In this document: in pieces, positions 49,687-59,799 of the stretch
Numbering within the stretch: the stretch's first letter is position 1
Layout of the letters: every line of letters starts with the position of its first letter
From: Desemzia incerta
Lineage (GTDB): Bacteria; Bacillota; Bacilli; Lactobacillales; Carnobacteriaceae
Direction of reading: 5' to 3'
DNA: 64,000 nt
NCBI RefSeq assembly: GCF_900115825.1
Contig: NZ_FOXW01000004.1
Coordinates: 230,834-294,833 of the forward strand
The notes under the pieces: model-generated
The model's input: the letters and a program-made list of their open reading frames with translations, nothing else
What the model was told of the DNA's origin: nothing
Database searches by the model: none
Position numbers and translations under genes: made by a program

Positions 49687-49715
49687 AGTGTAACTGCATA
49701 TTATGAGAAAGTCAA
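49687..49715 (-). promoter_or_regulatory. promoter of the EIIC leader transcript
   Basis: Minus strand: -35 TTGACT (49710-49715), 17-base spacer, -10 TACACT (49687-49692), giving a leader of about 290 nt before the EIIC gene. Confidence 0.7.
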
Positions 49716-49827
49716 ATCGTTTATTCATTTAATTTTAATCTTTCTCATGATTGAATTAACACACTAAATGTTCTTTATCTTTTAGCAAAAAAATCTTCCA
49801 AAAGCATTGAAGTTCAAAGGAATTTGT

Positions 49828-49833
49828 TATACA
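49828..49833 (+). promoter_or_regulatory. rsmG -10 box (extended)
   Basis: TGT-TATACA, an extended -10; a TTGAAG 15 bases upstream could serve as -35. Transcription would start just before the hairpin at 49849. Confidence 0.45.
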
Positions 49834-49848
49834 GTTAAACAAGTAGCC

Positions 49849-49871
49849 CGTGAAACAAATTGTGTTTCACG
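49849..49871. repeat. everted parS half-sites / rsmG leader hairpin
   Basis: CGTGAAACA-AATTG-TGTTTCACG: two 9-base parS halves facing outward, which also form a perfect 9-bp RNA hairpin in the rsmG leader, 11 bases before AGGAG. Confidence 0.6.
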
Positions 49872-49892
49872 ATTGGAAAACAAGGAGTTGGA

Positions 49893-50612
49893 ATGATGAA
49901 TCCAGAAGAGTTTAGAAAAGCCCTTCAAGAAAAAGGGATTCCACTGACGGATAAAAAAATGGAGCAGTTCGAGCAATATTTAGAGCTGTTGCAAGAGTGG
50001 AACGAAAAAATCAACTTAACCGCCATTACGCAACGTGAAGAAGTCTATTTAAAACATTTTTATGATTCGATAACTGCTGGATTGTATGTGGATTTTACTA
50101 AAGGGGTCCAAAGCCTGTGTGATGTAGGTGCTGGTGCTGGATTTCCAAGCATCCCCCTAAAAATTGCTTTTCCAGAATTAGAAGTTACGATTGTTGATTC
50201 CTTGAATAAACGGATTCAGTTTTTAACTTTACTCGTTGATACATTGGGGTTAGAAAATGTTCATTTATACCATGACCGTGCAGAGACATTTGGTCAAAAT
50301 AAGAAATTTAGAGAAACATTCGATTACGTGACAGCAAGAGCTGTAGCGAGAATGAGTGTGTTGTCAGAATTGTGTTTACCTTTAGTTAAAAAAGGCGGAA
50401 CGTTCATTGCTATGAAAGCTGCAAGCAGCAAAGAAGAGATGAAAGACAGCAAAAAAGCGATTGCTACTTTGGGCGGTAAATTTAAAGAAGAATTTTCTTT
50501 CGAATTGCCTAACGAAGCTGGAGAGCGACATATCTTGTTGATCGACAAGAAAAAAGAGACTCCGAACAAGTATCCGAGAAAACCTGGTACGCCGAATAAA
50601 AATCCTTTGTAA
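49893..50612 (+). CDS. rsmG: RsmG (GidB), 16S rRNA G527 methyltransferase
   Basis: 239 residues. SAM-binding motif [19 protein letters not shown], followed by [14 protein letters not shown] and DRAE; substrate region [10 protein letters not shown]. Makes m7G527 in 16S rRNA. ATG 49893 (or 49896) has AAGGAG upstream; the frame open from 49860 starts in the hairpin and is not used. Leads into noc-parA-parB. Confidence 0.96.
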   Translation: MMNPEEFRKALQEKGIPLTDKKMEQFEQYLELLQEWNEKINLTAITQREEVYLKHFYDSITAGLYVDFTKGVQSLCDVGAGAGFPSIPLKIAFPELEVTIVDSLNKRIQFLTLLVDTLGLENVHLYHDRAETFGQNKKFRETFDYVTARAVARMSVLSELCLPLVKKGGTFIAMKAASSKEEMKDSKKAIATLGGKFKEEFSFELPNEAGERHILLIDKKKETPNKYPRKPGTPNKNPL

Positions 50613-50759
50613 TTTTCCAATATAAGTAAAGTTGGCAGCTTTTGAACAAGGATTGTCATTTTAAGATGGCAGCTATGTTTTAAGAAGTGCATTTGTTATA
50701 ATAAAGCAGTTAGGTATATGGAGTATATAGAGTAGAAATTAAGGGGAGTTCAGCGGATT

Positions 50760-51626
50760 ATGGCTTTGTCTGATTTGTTTGGTTCAGGAAAATCAAAAAA
50801 GAAAACAGAGAAAATTGAAGAACTATTTGCTGAAGAGCTGAATGATTCTTCAAAAGTTCAACAAATTCCGATAAATACGATTCACCCAAATCAGTTTCAA
50901 CCCAGAAAAATATTTAATGATGAAAAATTACAAGAGCTTTCGCAGACAATAGAACAGCATGGATTGATCCAGCCTATTATATTGCGCAAATCAAGCGAAG
51001 ATCAGTATGAGATTATTGCGGGTGAACGTCGCTTTCGGGCAGTACAGTTATTAGGATGGCAAGAGGTATCTGCTATCGTAACAGAGATGACAGATAAAGA
51101 AACAGCTTCTGTAGCATTGATTGAGAATTTGCAAAGAGAAGAATTGACAGCGATTGAAGAAGCTCAAGCGTATCGTGATTTGATGGAAATGAATGAATTC
51201 ACACAAGACACTTTGGCAAAAAGAATCGGAAAAAGTCAATCTTTTGTAGCCAATAAGCTTCGGTTGTTGAAATTATCCGAACCGGTGAAAACAGCTTTGT
51301 TGAAAAAAGAGATCACCGAACGTCATGGGCGCAGTTTACTGGCGCTTGACGAGGAGAAACAAGCAGCCTATCTAGACCGTGTTATAGAAGAAAAGTTAAC
51401 GGTCAAAGAGCTGGAGCAGCTGGTCAAAAAAGAAGCGGCTGGAAACGAACTGCCTAAGAAACCTAAACGTAAAAGTGTTTCTAAGGATCTTCGTTTAGCA
51501 GTGAATACGATCAAAAAAACGATCTCTTTGGTGCAAGAAACAGGCATGGAGATCAAAGCAACGGAAGAGCATCTTGAAGATGTCTATCGGATAACGATTG
51601 AGATTCCTAAAGAAAAAAGAGAATAA
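50760..51626 (+). CDS. noc: Noc, nucleoid-occlusion protein
   Basis: 288 residues, ParB-like. ParB/Srx N-terminal domain with the CTP-binding motif IIAGERRFRAVQ (about 81-93) and the ENLQREEL motif, and a helix-turn-helix FTQDTLAKRIGKSQSFVANKLRLLKL. Distinguished from ParB by position between rsmG and parA and by the amphipathic N-terminus (MALSDLFGSGKSKKK). In Bacillus it blocks division over DNA by binding ATTTCCCGGGAAAT-type sites and the membrane; three near-identical sites are in this window. AAGGGGAG lies 11 bases before ATG 50760. Confidence 0.92.
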   Translation: MALSDLFGSGKSKKKTEKIEELFAEELNDSSKVQQIPINTIHPNQFQPRKIFNDEKLQELSQTIEQHGLIQPIILRKSSEDQYEIIAGERRFRAVQLLGWQEVSAIVTEMTDKETASVALIENLQREELTAIEEAQAYRDLMEMNEFTQDTLAKRIGKSQSFVANKLRLLKLSEPVKTALLKKEITERHGRSLLALDEEKQAAYLDRVIEEKLTVKELEQLVKKEAAGNELPKKPKRKSVSKDLRLAVNTIKKTISLVQETGMEIKATEEHLEDVYRITIEIPKEKRE

Positions 51627-51664
51627 AGAGCGACAAATGAAGAATCATTTGGAAGAAATGCGTA

Positions 51665-51700
51665 AAAAGAGAGATGCGCATAGTGTATCTCTCTTTTAGT
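51665..51700 (+). terminator. noc terminator-like hairpin
   Basis: 11-bp stem AAAAGAGAGAT / ATCTCTCTTTT between noc and parA; the T-run is short, so read-through is likely. Confidence 0.65.
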
Positions 51701-51741
51701 ATAGGAATGCTTTATCGAGTTTATAATATGGGGGAAATGAA

Positions 51742-52506
51742 ATGGCGCGAGTGATATCAGTAGCAAATCAAAAAGGCGGCGTTGGGAAAACAACTACCAC
51801 TGTTAATTTAGGAGCTGCTTTGGCGCATCAAGGGAAAAAAATATTATTGATTGACATTGATGCTCAAGGGAATGCGACAAGTGGTTTAGGAGTACGCAAG
51901 GCAGATGTTGAAAAAGATATATATGACGTTTTAGTCAATGAAACGCCAGTTGAGGAAGTGGTATTACCTTCCTCAAGAGAAAACTTATGGGTTGTTCCTG
52001 CAACGATTCAATTAGCTGGAGCAGAGATCGAGTTGACGACTCAAATGGCTCGAGAGTCGCGATTGAAGAGTGCTCTACGCGACTTGCAAGATGATTACGA
52101 TTATATTTTGATCGATTGCCCTCCTTCATTAGGACATTTGACGATCAATGCGTTTACAGCTAGCGATTCAATACTTATCCCAGTGCAATGCGAATACTAT
52201 GCCCTAGAAGGTCTTAGCCAATTGTTGAATACTGTCCGTTTAGTTCAAAAACACTTCAACCCAGATTTGCGTATCGAAGGTGTATTGCTGACGATGTTAG
52301 ACGCTCGTACGAATCTAGGGTACGAAGTAGTGGACGAAGTGAAAAAATATTTCCGCGAAAAAGTATATAAAACGATCATTCCGCGCAATATCCGATTATC
52401 AGAAGCGCCAAGTCATGGGTTATCTATCATCGATTATGATCCACGTTCCAGAGGTGCAGAAGTGTATGTTGAACTAGCAAAGGAAGTGTTATCCGTTGGT
52501 GAATAA
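51742..52506 (+). CDS. parA: ParA (Soj), chromosome-partition ATPase
   Basis: 254 residues. Deviant Walker A KGGVGKTTT (11-19) with the signature first lysine, Walker A' DIDAQGNAT, Walker B YILIDCPPSLG. Works with ParB-parS in origin segregation and regulates DnaA. GGGGGAAA precedes ATG 51742. Its stop overlaps the parB start. Confidence 0.97.
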   Translation: MARVISVANQKGGVGKTTTTVNLGAALAHQGKKILLIDIDAQGNATSGLGVRKADVEKDIYDVLVNETPVEEVVLPSSRENLWVVPATIQLAGAEIELTTQMARESRLKSALRDLQDDYDYILIDCPPSLGHLTINAFTASDSILIPVQCEYYALEGLSQLLNTVRLVQKHFNPDLRIEGVLLTMLDARTNLGYEVVDEVKKYFREKVYKTIIPRNIRLSEAPSHGLSIIDYDPRSRGAEVYVELAKEVLSVGE

Positions 52507-53383
52507 AAACAGTAAAGGTCTTGGCCGTGGAATTGATGCATTGTTCAGTGAATTTGCAGAATTTGATAAAGTAGATAAAAATGATGAGCGCGTACAAGAT
52601 ATTCCATTATATGAGATCCGTCCGAACCCTTACCAACCAAGACGCACTTTTGATGAAGAAGCGCTGAATGAATTGGCAGCTTCTATCCGACAATCCGGTG
52701 TCTTCCAACCCATTATTTTGAGAGCATCTTCTGTCAAAGGGTATGAGATCATTGCGGGAGAACGCCGATTCAGAGCGTCCAAGATTGCTGGTAAAGAGAC
52801 CGTTCCTGCTATTGTAAGAGAATTCGATGAAGAAACGATGATGCAAGTTGCCGTTTTAGAGAATTTGCAGAGAGAAGACCTGTCTCCACTAGAGGAAGCT
52901 GAAGCATACAATATGTTGATGAAGAATCTAAAATTGACTCAAGAAGAAGTAGCTCAACGCTTAGGCAAAAGTCGTCCCTATATCGCTAACTACTTGAGAT
53001 TATTGGGCTTGCCTGAAGAAGTGAAGAAAATGCTTCAGACAAACGAAATTTCAATGGGACAAGCACGTACACTGTTAGGCTTGAAAGACAAAAAGCAAAT
53101 CATAAAAGTGGCTAAAAAAGTGATCAAAGAGAATTTGACGGTTCGTCAAATAGAACAGTTAGTCTCTCAAATGAATGAAGCAAAACCTAAACAACCAAGC
53201 AAAGAGCCTGTAAAGAAACCTTATTACATTCGTGAAAGCGAAGAACGATTAATGGATAAATTTGGGACAAATGTTATCATCAATGAGAAGAAAAACAAAG
53301 GTAAGATTGAAATTGAATATCTTTCTCCAGAAGATTTAACAAGAATTTTAGATATTCTTGAAATTCAGTTTGATGAGGAATAA
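52496..53383 (+). CDS. parB: ParB (Spo0J), parS-binding CTPase
   Basis: 295 residues. MVNKNSKGLGRGIDALF start, CTP-binding domain IIAGERRFRASKIAG and ENLQREDLSPLEEAEAY, helix-turn-helix LTQEEVAQRLGKSRPYIANYLRLL, and a C-terminal dimer domain (KIEIEYLSPEDLTRILDILE). Slides from parS and loads condensin near the origin. Starts at TTG 52496 (GTG 52499 also possible) inside the parA end. Confidence 0.96.
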   Translation: MVNKNSKGLGRGIDALFSEFAEFDKVDKNDERVQDIPLYEIRPNPYQPRRTFDEEALNELAASIRQSGVFQPIILRASSVKGYEIIAGERRFRASKIAGKETVPAIVREFDEETMMQVAVLENLQREDLSPLEEAEAYNMLMKNLKLTQEEVAQRLGKSRPYIANYLRLLGLPEEVKKMLQTNEISMGQARTLLGLKDKKQIIKVAKKVIKENLTVRQIEQLVSQMNEAKPKQPSKEPVKKPYYIRESEERLMDKFGTNVIINEKKNKGKIEIEYLSPEDLTRILDILEIQFDEE

Positions 53384-53429
53384 GTCGATTCTGACATGAT
53401 AAAGAAATTTATGAATGGAAGTGGCTTTG

Positions 53430-53636
53430 ATGTATGATTTAAACGATATTGTAGAAATGAAAAAACCGCATCCGTGCGGCGAAAACCGCTGGCAAATTAT
53501 TCGAATGGGAATGGATATTCGTATCAAATGCACCAAATGTGGCCACATGGTCATGATGCCCAGAAGAGATTTTGAACGCAAAATGAAAAAAGTTCTCGAA
53601 ACTGCCGAGAAAAATGATGTAAGCAGTGAATCTTAA
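53430..53636 (+). CDS. DUF951 small zinc-ribbon-like protein
   Basis: 68 residues. MYDLNDIVEMKKPHPCG and KCTKCGHMVMMPRRDFERK give Cys residues placed as in a small metal-binding fold; this is the DUF951 (YyaB-neighbour) family found between parB and ychF in Firmicutes. Function unknown, possibly nucleic-acid binding. I choose ATG 53430, 5 bases after GGAAGTGG; ATG 53415 lies before that site. Confidence 0.88.
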   Translation: MYDLNDIVEMKKPHPCGENRWQIIRMGMDIRIKCTKCGHMVMMPRRDFERKMKKVLETAEKNDVSSES

Positions 53637-53658
53637 TTAAAGAAAGCGAGCAGATAGT

Positions 53659-54759
53659 ATGGCATTAACAGCAGGAATTGTAGGGTTGCCTAACGTTGGT
53701 AAATCGACGTTATTTAACGCAATCACAAAAGCAGGAGCAGAAGCAGCGAACTACCCGTTTGCTACGATCGACCCTAACGTAGGAGTTGTAGAAGTTCCGG
53801 ATTACCGTTTAAACCGTTTAGCTGAATTGGTTGACCCTAAACGTGTGGTTCCAACGACATTTGAGTTTACAGATATCGCCGGAATCGTTAAAGGAGCAAG
53901 TAAAGGTGAAGGTTTAGGAAATAAATTTTTAGCGAACATCCGTGAAGTGGATGCGATTTGCCAAGTTGTGCGTTGTTTTGATGACGATAATATTACTCAC
54001 GTAAGCGGCAAAGTAGATCCAATTGATGATATCGAAACAATCAACTTGGAATTGGTGTTGGCTGACCTAGAGTCTGTTGACAAGCGTTACAAACGTATTG
54101 CCAAATTAGCGAAAACAAAAGATAAAGAGGCTATTGCTGAATTAGCTGTCTTAGATAAAATCAAACCCGTTTTAGAAGCAGGGAAATCAGCTCGTTCAGT
54201 AGAGTTCACTGATGATGAATTGCCGATTGTTAAAGGGTTGTTCTTATTGACTACTAAACCTGTTTTATATGTAGCGAACGTTTCTGAAGATGATATCACT
54301 AACGCAGATGATAACGAGTATGTAAAATTAGTTCGTGAATATGCAGCTAAAGAAAATGCAGAAGTCATCACTATTTGTGCACGTGCGGAAGAAGAAATTG
54401 CTGAATTGGATGACGACGAAAAAGCTATGTTCTTAGAAGACTTGGGAATTGAAGAAGCAGGATTAGACAAATTGATTCGTGCAGCTTACGATTTACTTGG
54501 TTTAGGAACTTACTTTACAGCTGGTGTTCAAGAAGTGCGCGCATGGACTTTTAAAAAAGGAATGAAAGCACCTCAAGCAGCTGGAGTTATCCATACTGAC
54601 TTTGAACGTGGATTCATTCGTGCTGAAACGATTGCTTATAAAGATTTTGACGAACTAGGCAGTGAGAAAGCAGCTAAAGAAGCAGGTAAAATGCGTTCTG
54701 AAGGAAAAGAATATGTTGTTCAAGACGGCGACGTTATGCTTTTCAGATTCAACGTGTAG
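53659..54759 (+). CDS. ychF: YchF (OLA1-type) ATPase
   Basis: 366 residues. P-loop GLPNVGKST (8-16), [19 protein letters not shown], coiled-coil domain, and C-terminal TGS-like domain ([28 protein letters not shown]). An Obg-family member that prefers ATP and binds ribosomes. Follows the DUF951 gene as in many Firmicutes. Confidence 0.97.
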   Translation: MALTAGIVGLPNVGKSTLFNAITKAGAEAANYPFATIDPNVGVVEVPDYRLNRLAELVDPKRVVPTTFEFTDIAGIVKGASKGEGLGNKFLANIREVDAICQVVRCFDDDNITHVSGKVDPIDDIETINLELVLADLESVDKRYKRIAKLAKTKDKEAIAELAVLDKIKPVLEAGKSARSVEFTDDELPIVKGLFLLTTKPVLYVANVSEDDITNADDNEYVKLVREYAAKENAEVITICARAEEEIAELDDDEKAMFLEDLGIEEAGLDKLIRAAYDLLGLGTYFTAGVQEVRAWTFKKGMKAPQAAGVIHTDFERGFIRAETIAYKDFDELGSEKAAKEAGKMRSEGKEYVVQDGDVMLFRFNV

Positions 54760-54782
54760 ATTAATTAGGGGGCTTTAGATCG

Positions 54783-55502
54783 GTGAAAAAGAATGATGAA
54801 AAGAAATTAAACACTGAACAGCAACAAATGGATAATCTAGTAGCATTAAAAGAAGAAAACGACACGCTGTTTTCTCAACTAACAAACAAAAATGAAGAAT
54901 ACATGGTCAAATTAGACAAACGATTAACAGAAGCGAATTACCCAGATGATGAGAAAACAAGAGTCTTCAACGATATGTTGAAAGAAATCGTTTCTCAACA
55001 ATCTGCAGGTGTAACGGCTCGTAAATTATACGGAACTGTTACTGAGAGATCGGTTGAAATCGTAGAAGGACCGCAACAAGAAACTGAAGGGCAAGTACAA
55101 CGTTCTGAAAATTGGAAACTGTATGTAGATGGAGCCTTGATGTTAGGTGGAATGTTTGCACTGATCACCGGATTATCTGCTTTGTTTGGAAATGAAAGCA
55201 ACACTACAGGTATGGGGATCATTACATTATTGTTAAACTTCATCGTAGGTGGGTTTGTTATTCTGGCAATCACTAAAAATGCACCCGTTCAAGGCGTTAA
55301 AGGAAGCTTATTGCGTTATATCTTAGTTTCTGTAGTCGCTATGTTCGGATGGATCATTGTAATGACAGGATCAATGGCGATCATACCACAGTCCCTCAAC
55401 CCACTAATGCCGCCAGCTGTCAACCTAGTAATAGGTGCCGCAGCATTCGCAGGAAAATGGTACTTCAAACGCAAATACAAAGTAAAAGGAACATTATTTT
55501 AA
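54783..55502 (+). CDS. DUF1129 membrane protein
   Basis: 239 residues. An N-terminal polar half (1-105) with coiled-coil character (LVALKEENDTLFSQLTNKNEEY) and four membrane segments (about 116-136, 143-165, 178-200, 205-225), ending basic (KRKYKVKG). This is the DUF1129 family of lactic acid bacteria; function unknown. GTG 54783 has GGGGG upstream; 23 bases after ychF, probably cotranscribed. The repeat element begins directly at its stop codon. Confidence 0.85.
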   Translation: MKKNDEKKLNTEQQQMDNLVALKEENDTLFSQLTNKNEEYMVKLDKRLTEANYPDDEKTRVFNDMLKEIVSQQSAGVTARKLYGTVTERSVEIVEGPQQETEGQVQRSENWKLYVDGALMLGGMFALITGLSALFGNESNTTGMGIITLLLNFIVGGFVILAITKNAPVQGVKGSLLRYILVSVVAMFGWIIVMTGSMAIIPQSLNPLMPPAVNLVIGAAAFAGKWYFKRKYKVKGTLF

Positions 55503-55620
55503 AAGAGCGTGGAGTGAGGCGCTTAGCTCATCGTACATTTCACCGTTTAAACAGTTTGGGTCCTTTCCAAACAGTCTAAACGGTGAAATGGTAGTATGAG
55601 CTGCCGAATGCAACGCGTTT
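55503..55620. repeat. hairpin repeat element 1
   Basis: 118 bases starting AAAGAGCGTGGAG and ending CAACGCGTTT. Arms fold as a near-complete hairpin: TAGCTCAT-CGTA / GTA-ATGAGCT, CATTTCACCGTTTA / TAAACGGTGAAATG, GTTTGG / CCAAAC. It begins at the DUF1129 stop. Confidence 0.8.
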
Positions 55621-55700
55621 AAAAGAGCGCGAAAAAAGCGTTAAGCTTACCGTGCAAAACCTAGCTGCATTTCTGAATTTCAGAAATGCAGCTTTTTTTG
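55621..55700 (+). repeat. hairpin repeat element 2 (shortened) with terminator
   Basis: Begins AAAAGAGCGCG, directly after element 1, and matches its first 40 bases in pattern (GCGTTAAGCTTACCGT). The rest is replaced by a strong terminator: GCTGCATTTCTGA / TCAGAAATGCAGC (55664-55676, 55680-55692) plus TTTTTTT. Confidence 0.75.
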
Positions 55701-55769
55701 TGCTGTAATAGATCTAGCTGATTAGTAATAGATTAAAATTAATGTATTTTTATGAAAGAAATCAGAAAA

Positions 55770-55797
55770 CACCTTGACCCCAGTTGGTTAAGGTGGT
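55770..55797. promoter_or_regulatory. inverted repeat at the guaB promoter
   Basis: CACCTTGACC / GGTTAAGGTG (one mismatch) around CCAGTT; it includes a possible -35 TTGACC with TAGGTT 17 bases on. It could be an operator or RNA hairpin; the regulator is unknown. Confidence 0.45.
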
Positions 55798-55820
55798 AGG
55801 TTAGATAGTAAAAAATCTGA

Positions 55821-57341
<1,521 letters not shown>

Positions 57342-57463
57342 AAAAGAGCGTGGAGCAAAACGATTTGCTTCTCGGATGTAAGAAGAAAGCGACCGGTTAG
57401 GTGTGTTTCCTAACAAGTCGCTTTCAGCTTACAGACGCAGAAGCAGTTTTGCGCAACGCGTCT
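57342..57463. repeat. hairpin repeat element 3
   Basis: 122 bases, AAAGAGCGTGGAG to CAACGCGTCT, starting at the guaB stop. Arms pair CAAAAC / GTTTTG, TTGCTTCT / AGAAGCA, GTAAG / CTTAC, AAAGCGAC / GTCGCTTT, GGTTAGG / CCTAAC. Sequence of the arms is unrelated to elements 1 and 4. Confidence 0.8.
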
Positions 57464-57584
57464 AAAAAGAGCGCGGAGCAAGCCGTTTAGATTCTCGTAG
57501 AGTTCATCTCACCTTTTAATTGGGGGTTTTTCCCAAGTAAAAAGGGAGTGAAATCATAGAGAATCTGGCTTAGGAAGCGCGTCT
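57464..57584. repeat. hairpin repeat element 4
   Basis: 121 bases, AAAGAGCGCGGAG to GCGCGTCT, directly after element 3. Arms pair CAAGCC / GGCTT, AGATTCTC / GAGAATCT, and around TTCA-TC-C-CCTTTT / AAAA-GG-GTGAA with TGGG / TCCCA at the tip. Confidence 0.8.
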
Positions 57585-57599
57585 GAAGTAAAGAGGAAA

Positions 57600-57627
57600 G
57601 ACTGTCTCAAAAGAGGCAGTCTTTTTA
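57600..57627 (+). terminator. guaB terminator
   Basis: Stem GACTGTCTC / GAGGCAGTC with AAAA loop followed by TTTTTATT. Confidence 0.85.
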
Positions 57628-57683
57628 TTATGCAGAAAACCAGTAAACTTAAACATTATTTTACTTTTCCTAGGGTTCTTTTT

Positions 57684-57692
57684 TGTTATGAT
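57684..57692 (+). promoter_or_regulatory. extended -10 promoter of the response-regulator gene
   Basis: TGT-TATGAT, extended -10; no good -35 is visible. About 37 bases before the start codon. Confidence 0.5.
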
Positions 57693-57728
57693 TAGGATAA
57701 CTATATAGGTAGGGGAAGAGGGATCGGT

Positions 57729-58415
57729 ATGAAAGTATTAGTCATTGATGATGACAAAGAGATCGTAGAACTTTTGGGCATTTATATCCAAAACGAAGGC
57801 TACGAACTGGAAAAAGCGTATAACGGAAAAGAAGCGTTGAGCAAATTGAATACTCAAGAGATTGATTTGGTAGTGCTGGATGTGATGATGCCGGAGATGA
57901 ACGGATATGAAATCATCCAAGAGATTCGCAAAGATTCGCAACTGCCGATTTTAATGTTGAGTGCGCGGTCAACGGATGTTGATAAGATTAAAGGGCTGAT
58001 AACAGGAGCGGATGATTATGTAGTAAAACCGTTCAATCCACTTGAAGTTATGGCTCGTATCAAATCTTTATTGCGCAGAAGTACGTATACAGCCGTACCT
58101 GAGCAGCCGAACAAATTAGAGATCGGACCGTTGATCATTGAAAAAGATTCACATGAAGTGACAACACTTACAGGTACACGCATCGTTTTAACGGTATTGG
58201 AATTTGGGATTCTTTATTTATTAGCGAGCCATCCAAATCGTGTGTTTAGTGCAGAAGAAATCTTTGAACGTGTGTGGCAGCAAGAGAGTATTGTATCTGC
58301 CAAAACGGTCATGGTTCATGTCAGCCATTTGCGCGATAAAATCGAAGAAGCTACAGGCGGCGAAAAAGTGATCCAAACCGTATGGGGAGTAGGCTATAAA
58401 ATCGAAGACCGGTAA
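57729..58415 (+). CDS. OmpR-family response regulator (VanR-like)
   Basis: 228 residues. Receiver domain with D7-D9 acidic pocket, phospho-acceptor Asp51 (VLDVMMPEMNGYE), MLSARS and YVVKPF, then a winged helix (about 125-226; LTVLEFGILYLLASHP, TVMVHVSHLRDKIE, TVWGVGYKI). Pattern closest to VanR/YycF-neighbour regulators. 58 bases before its cognate kinase. Next to dacA, so cell-wall control is likely (inference). Confidence 0.92.
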   Translation: MKVLVIDDDKEIVELLGIYIQNEGYELEKAYNGKEALSKLNTQEIDLVVLDVMMPEMNGYEIIQEIRKDSQLPILMLSARSTDVDKIKGLITGADDYVVKPFNPLEVMARIKSLLRRSTYTAVPEQPNKLEIGPLIIEKDSHEVTTLTGTRIVLTVLEFGILYLLASHPNRVFSAEEIFERVWQQESIVSAKTVMVHVSHLRDKIEEATGGEKVIQTVWGVGYKIEDR

Positions 58416-58473
58416 TGAGCGAAAGATGGAATGAATGTCCAGTTTCTACTATATGTAAGGGAGTTTTTTCTTA

Positions 58474-59595
58474 GTGAATCTATCTAGAAGAGAAAAAGGT
58501 AAAATGATACTAGAAGCTTTTATCACTATTGGTCTCATGCTGTTGTCGTATTATGCGGTCCATATGATTTTGAAACGCGTCGTACTTATTTTTCCTGAGT
58601 CTTTTAAATCGATTTGGGGAATTGGTGATGTGATCGTCAATATTGAAGGTAATCAAGTATTCACATCTACACCACCTTTTCTCATATTGGTGCTGATTTT
58701 GACAGGAGCTGTGACGTATTGGCGTTTGAAGAGACGTTACCGGCAGTATCAGTTGACGCATATCATCAATGAATTGCATTATATCGCAGAAGGGCATTAT
58801 GAACACCGTATTTCACACGATTACAGAGGCGATATGTCTCGAGTTGTTGATAGTATTCATGTGTTGGTTGACAGTACAGTGAGAGCTATGGAAGAAGAGC
58901 GGATGATCGAACAATCGAAGGACGAGCTGATCACAAATGTGAGCCATGACATCAGAACCCCTTTGACTTCAATCATAGGGTATTTAGGGCTGATAGAAGA
59001 AGGCAGATACCACAATCAAGAAGAGTTGTTGAAATACACAAAAACGGCTTACCAAAAAGCAAAACAAATGAAAGTGCTGGTAGATGATTTATTTGAATAT
59101 ACTAGAGTACGCCAAAAAACAACACCTTTGAACTTGGTTTATTTTGACATGATCCAAATGCTGGAACAAATTGCTGCGGATTTCGAGCTGGAAGCTAGTA
59201 AACAAGAGATGACAATAGAAGTGGTTTCTGCGTTGCCTAGTTTATATATGGAAGCAGATACGGAAAAATTAGTGCGGGTCTTTAATAACTTGCTGTCAAA
59301 TGCGTTGAAGTATGGAAAAGATGGGAAACAGATTTTGATTGAAGTTGAAAAAACCGATGAAGAAGCCATTATCAATGTGAAAAACGATGGCCCTGAAATC
59401 TCGCCCAAGGCCTTAAATCATCTATTTGATCGTTTTTACAGAGCGGATGAATCAAGATCTCAAGAAACAGGTGGTACGGGACTAGGGTTGGCTATCGCTC
59501 AAAGTATTATCCAACTGCACAAAGGAGATATCAGTGCGCGTTCTCAGAGTGGCTGGACAAGTTTTATTATTCGATTGCCATTGAATGAGATATAA
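58474..59595 (+). CDS. sensor histidine kinase (VanS-like)
   Basis: 373 residues. Two membrane segments (about 12-36 and 66-85) with only a short outside loop, HAMP-like linker, H-box ITNVSHDIRTPLTSIIGY with His158, N-box NLLSNALKYG, G-boxes FYRADESRSQETGGTGLGLAIA. Small sensing loop as in VanS-type kinases. GTG 58474 has AAGGGAG upstream. Pairs with the preceding regulator. Confidence 0.92.
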   Translation: MNLSRREKGKMILEAFITIGLMLLSYYAVHMILKRVVLIFPESFKSIWGIGDVIVNIEGNQVFTSTPPFLILVLILTGAVTYWRLKRRYRQYQLTHIINELHYIAEGHYEHRISHDYRGDMSRVVDSIHVLVDSTVRAMEEERMIEQSKDELITNVSHDIRTPLTSIIGYLGLIEEGRYHNQEELLKYTKTAYQKAKQMKVLVDDLFEYTRVRQKTTPLNLVYFDMIQMLEQIAADFELEASKQEMTIEVVSALPSLYMEADTEKLVRVFNNLLSNALKYGKDGKQILIEVEKTDEEAIINVKNDGPEISPKALNHLFDRFYRADESRSQETGGTGLGLAIAQSIIQLHKGDISARSQSGWTSFIIRLPLNEI

Positions 59596-59609
59596 GTGAA
59601 ACAGAAGAA

Positions 59610-59625
59610 TGTTTCACGTGAATCA
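59610..59625. promoter_or_regulatory. parS-like site
   Basis: TGTTTCACGTGAATCA has one mismatch to parS. It lies between the kinase gene and dacA, about 31 kb right of oriC. Confidence 0.65.
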
Positions 59626-59648
59626 ATTTCAAAAAAAGTGTGAATATA

Positions 59649-59694
59649 AAACAACCGTCTTTGTTCATATAGAAGAAAGAGGGTTGTTTTTTTA
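59649..59694 (+). terminator. kinase gene terminator
   Basis: Stem AAACAACC-CTTT / AAAG-GGTTGTTT followed by TTTTT. Confidence 0.85.
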
Positions 59695-59747
59695 TAGCGT
59701 GTTCGTTAATATAGAAAAAGTGAGATTTACTTAGTAAATGAATAAAA

Positions 59748-59777
59748 TTGACAAATAACTTAAAAAGAAAATAGACA
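59748..59777 (+). promoter_or_regulatory. dacA promoter
   Basis: -35 TTGACA (59748-59753), 18-base spacer, -10 TAGACA (59772-59777). Confidence 0.55.
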
Positions 59778-59799
59778 TATTTGAGGAGAACATACATCG

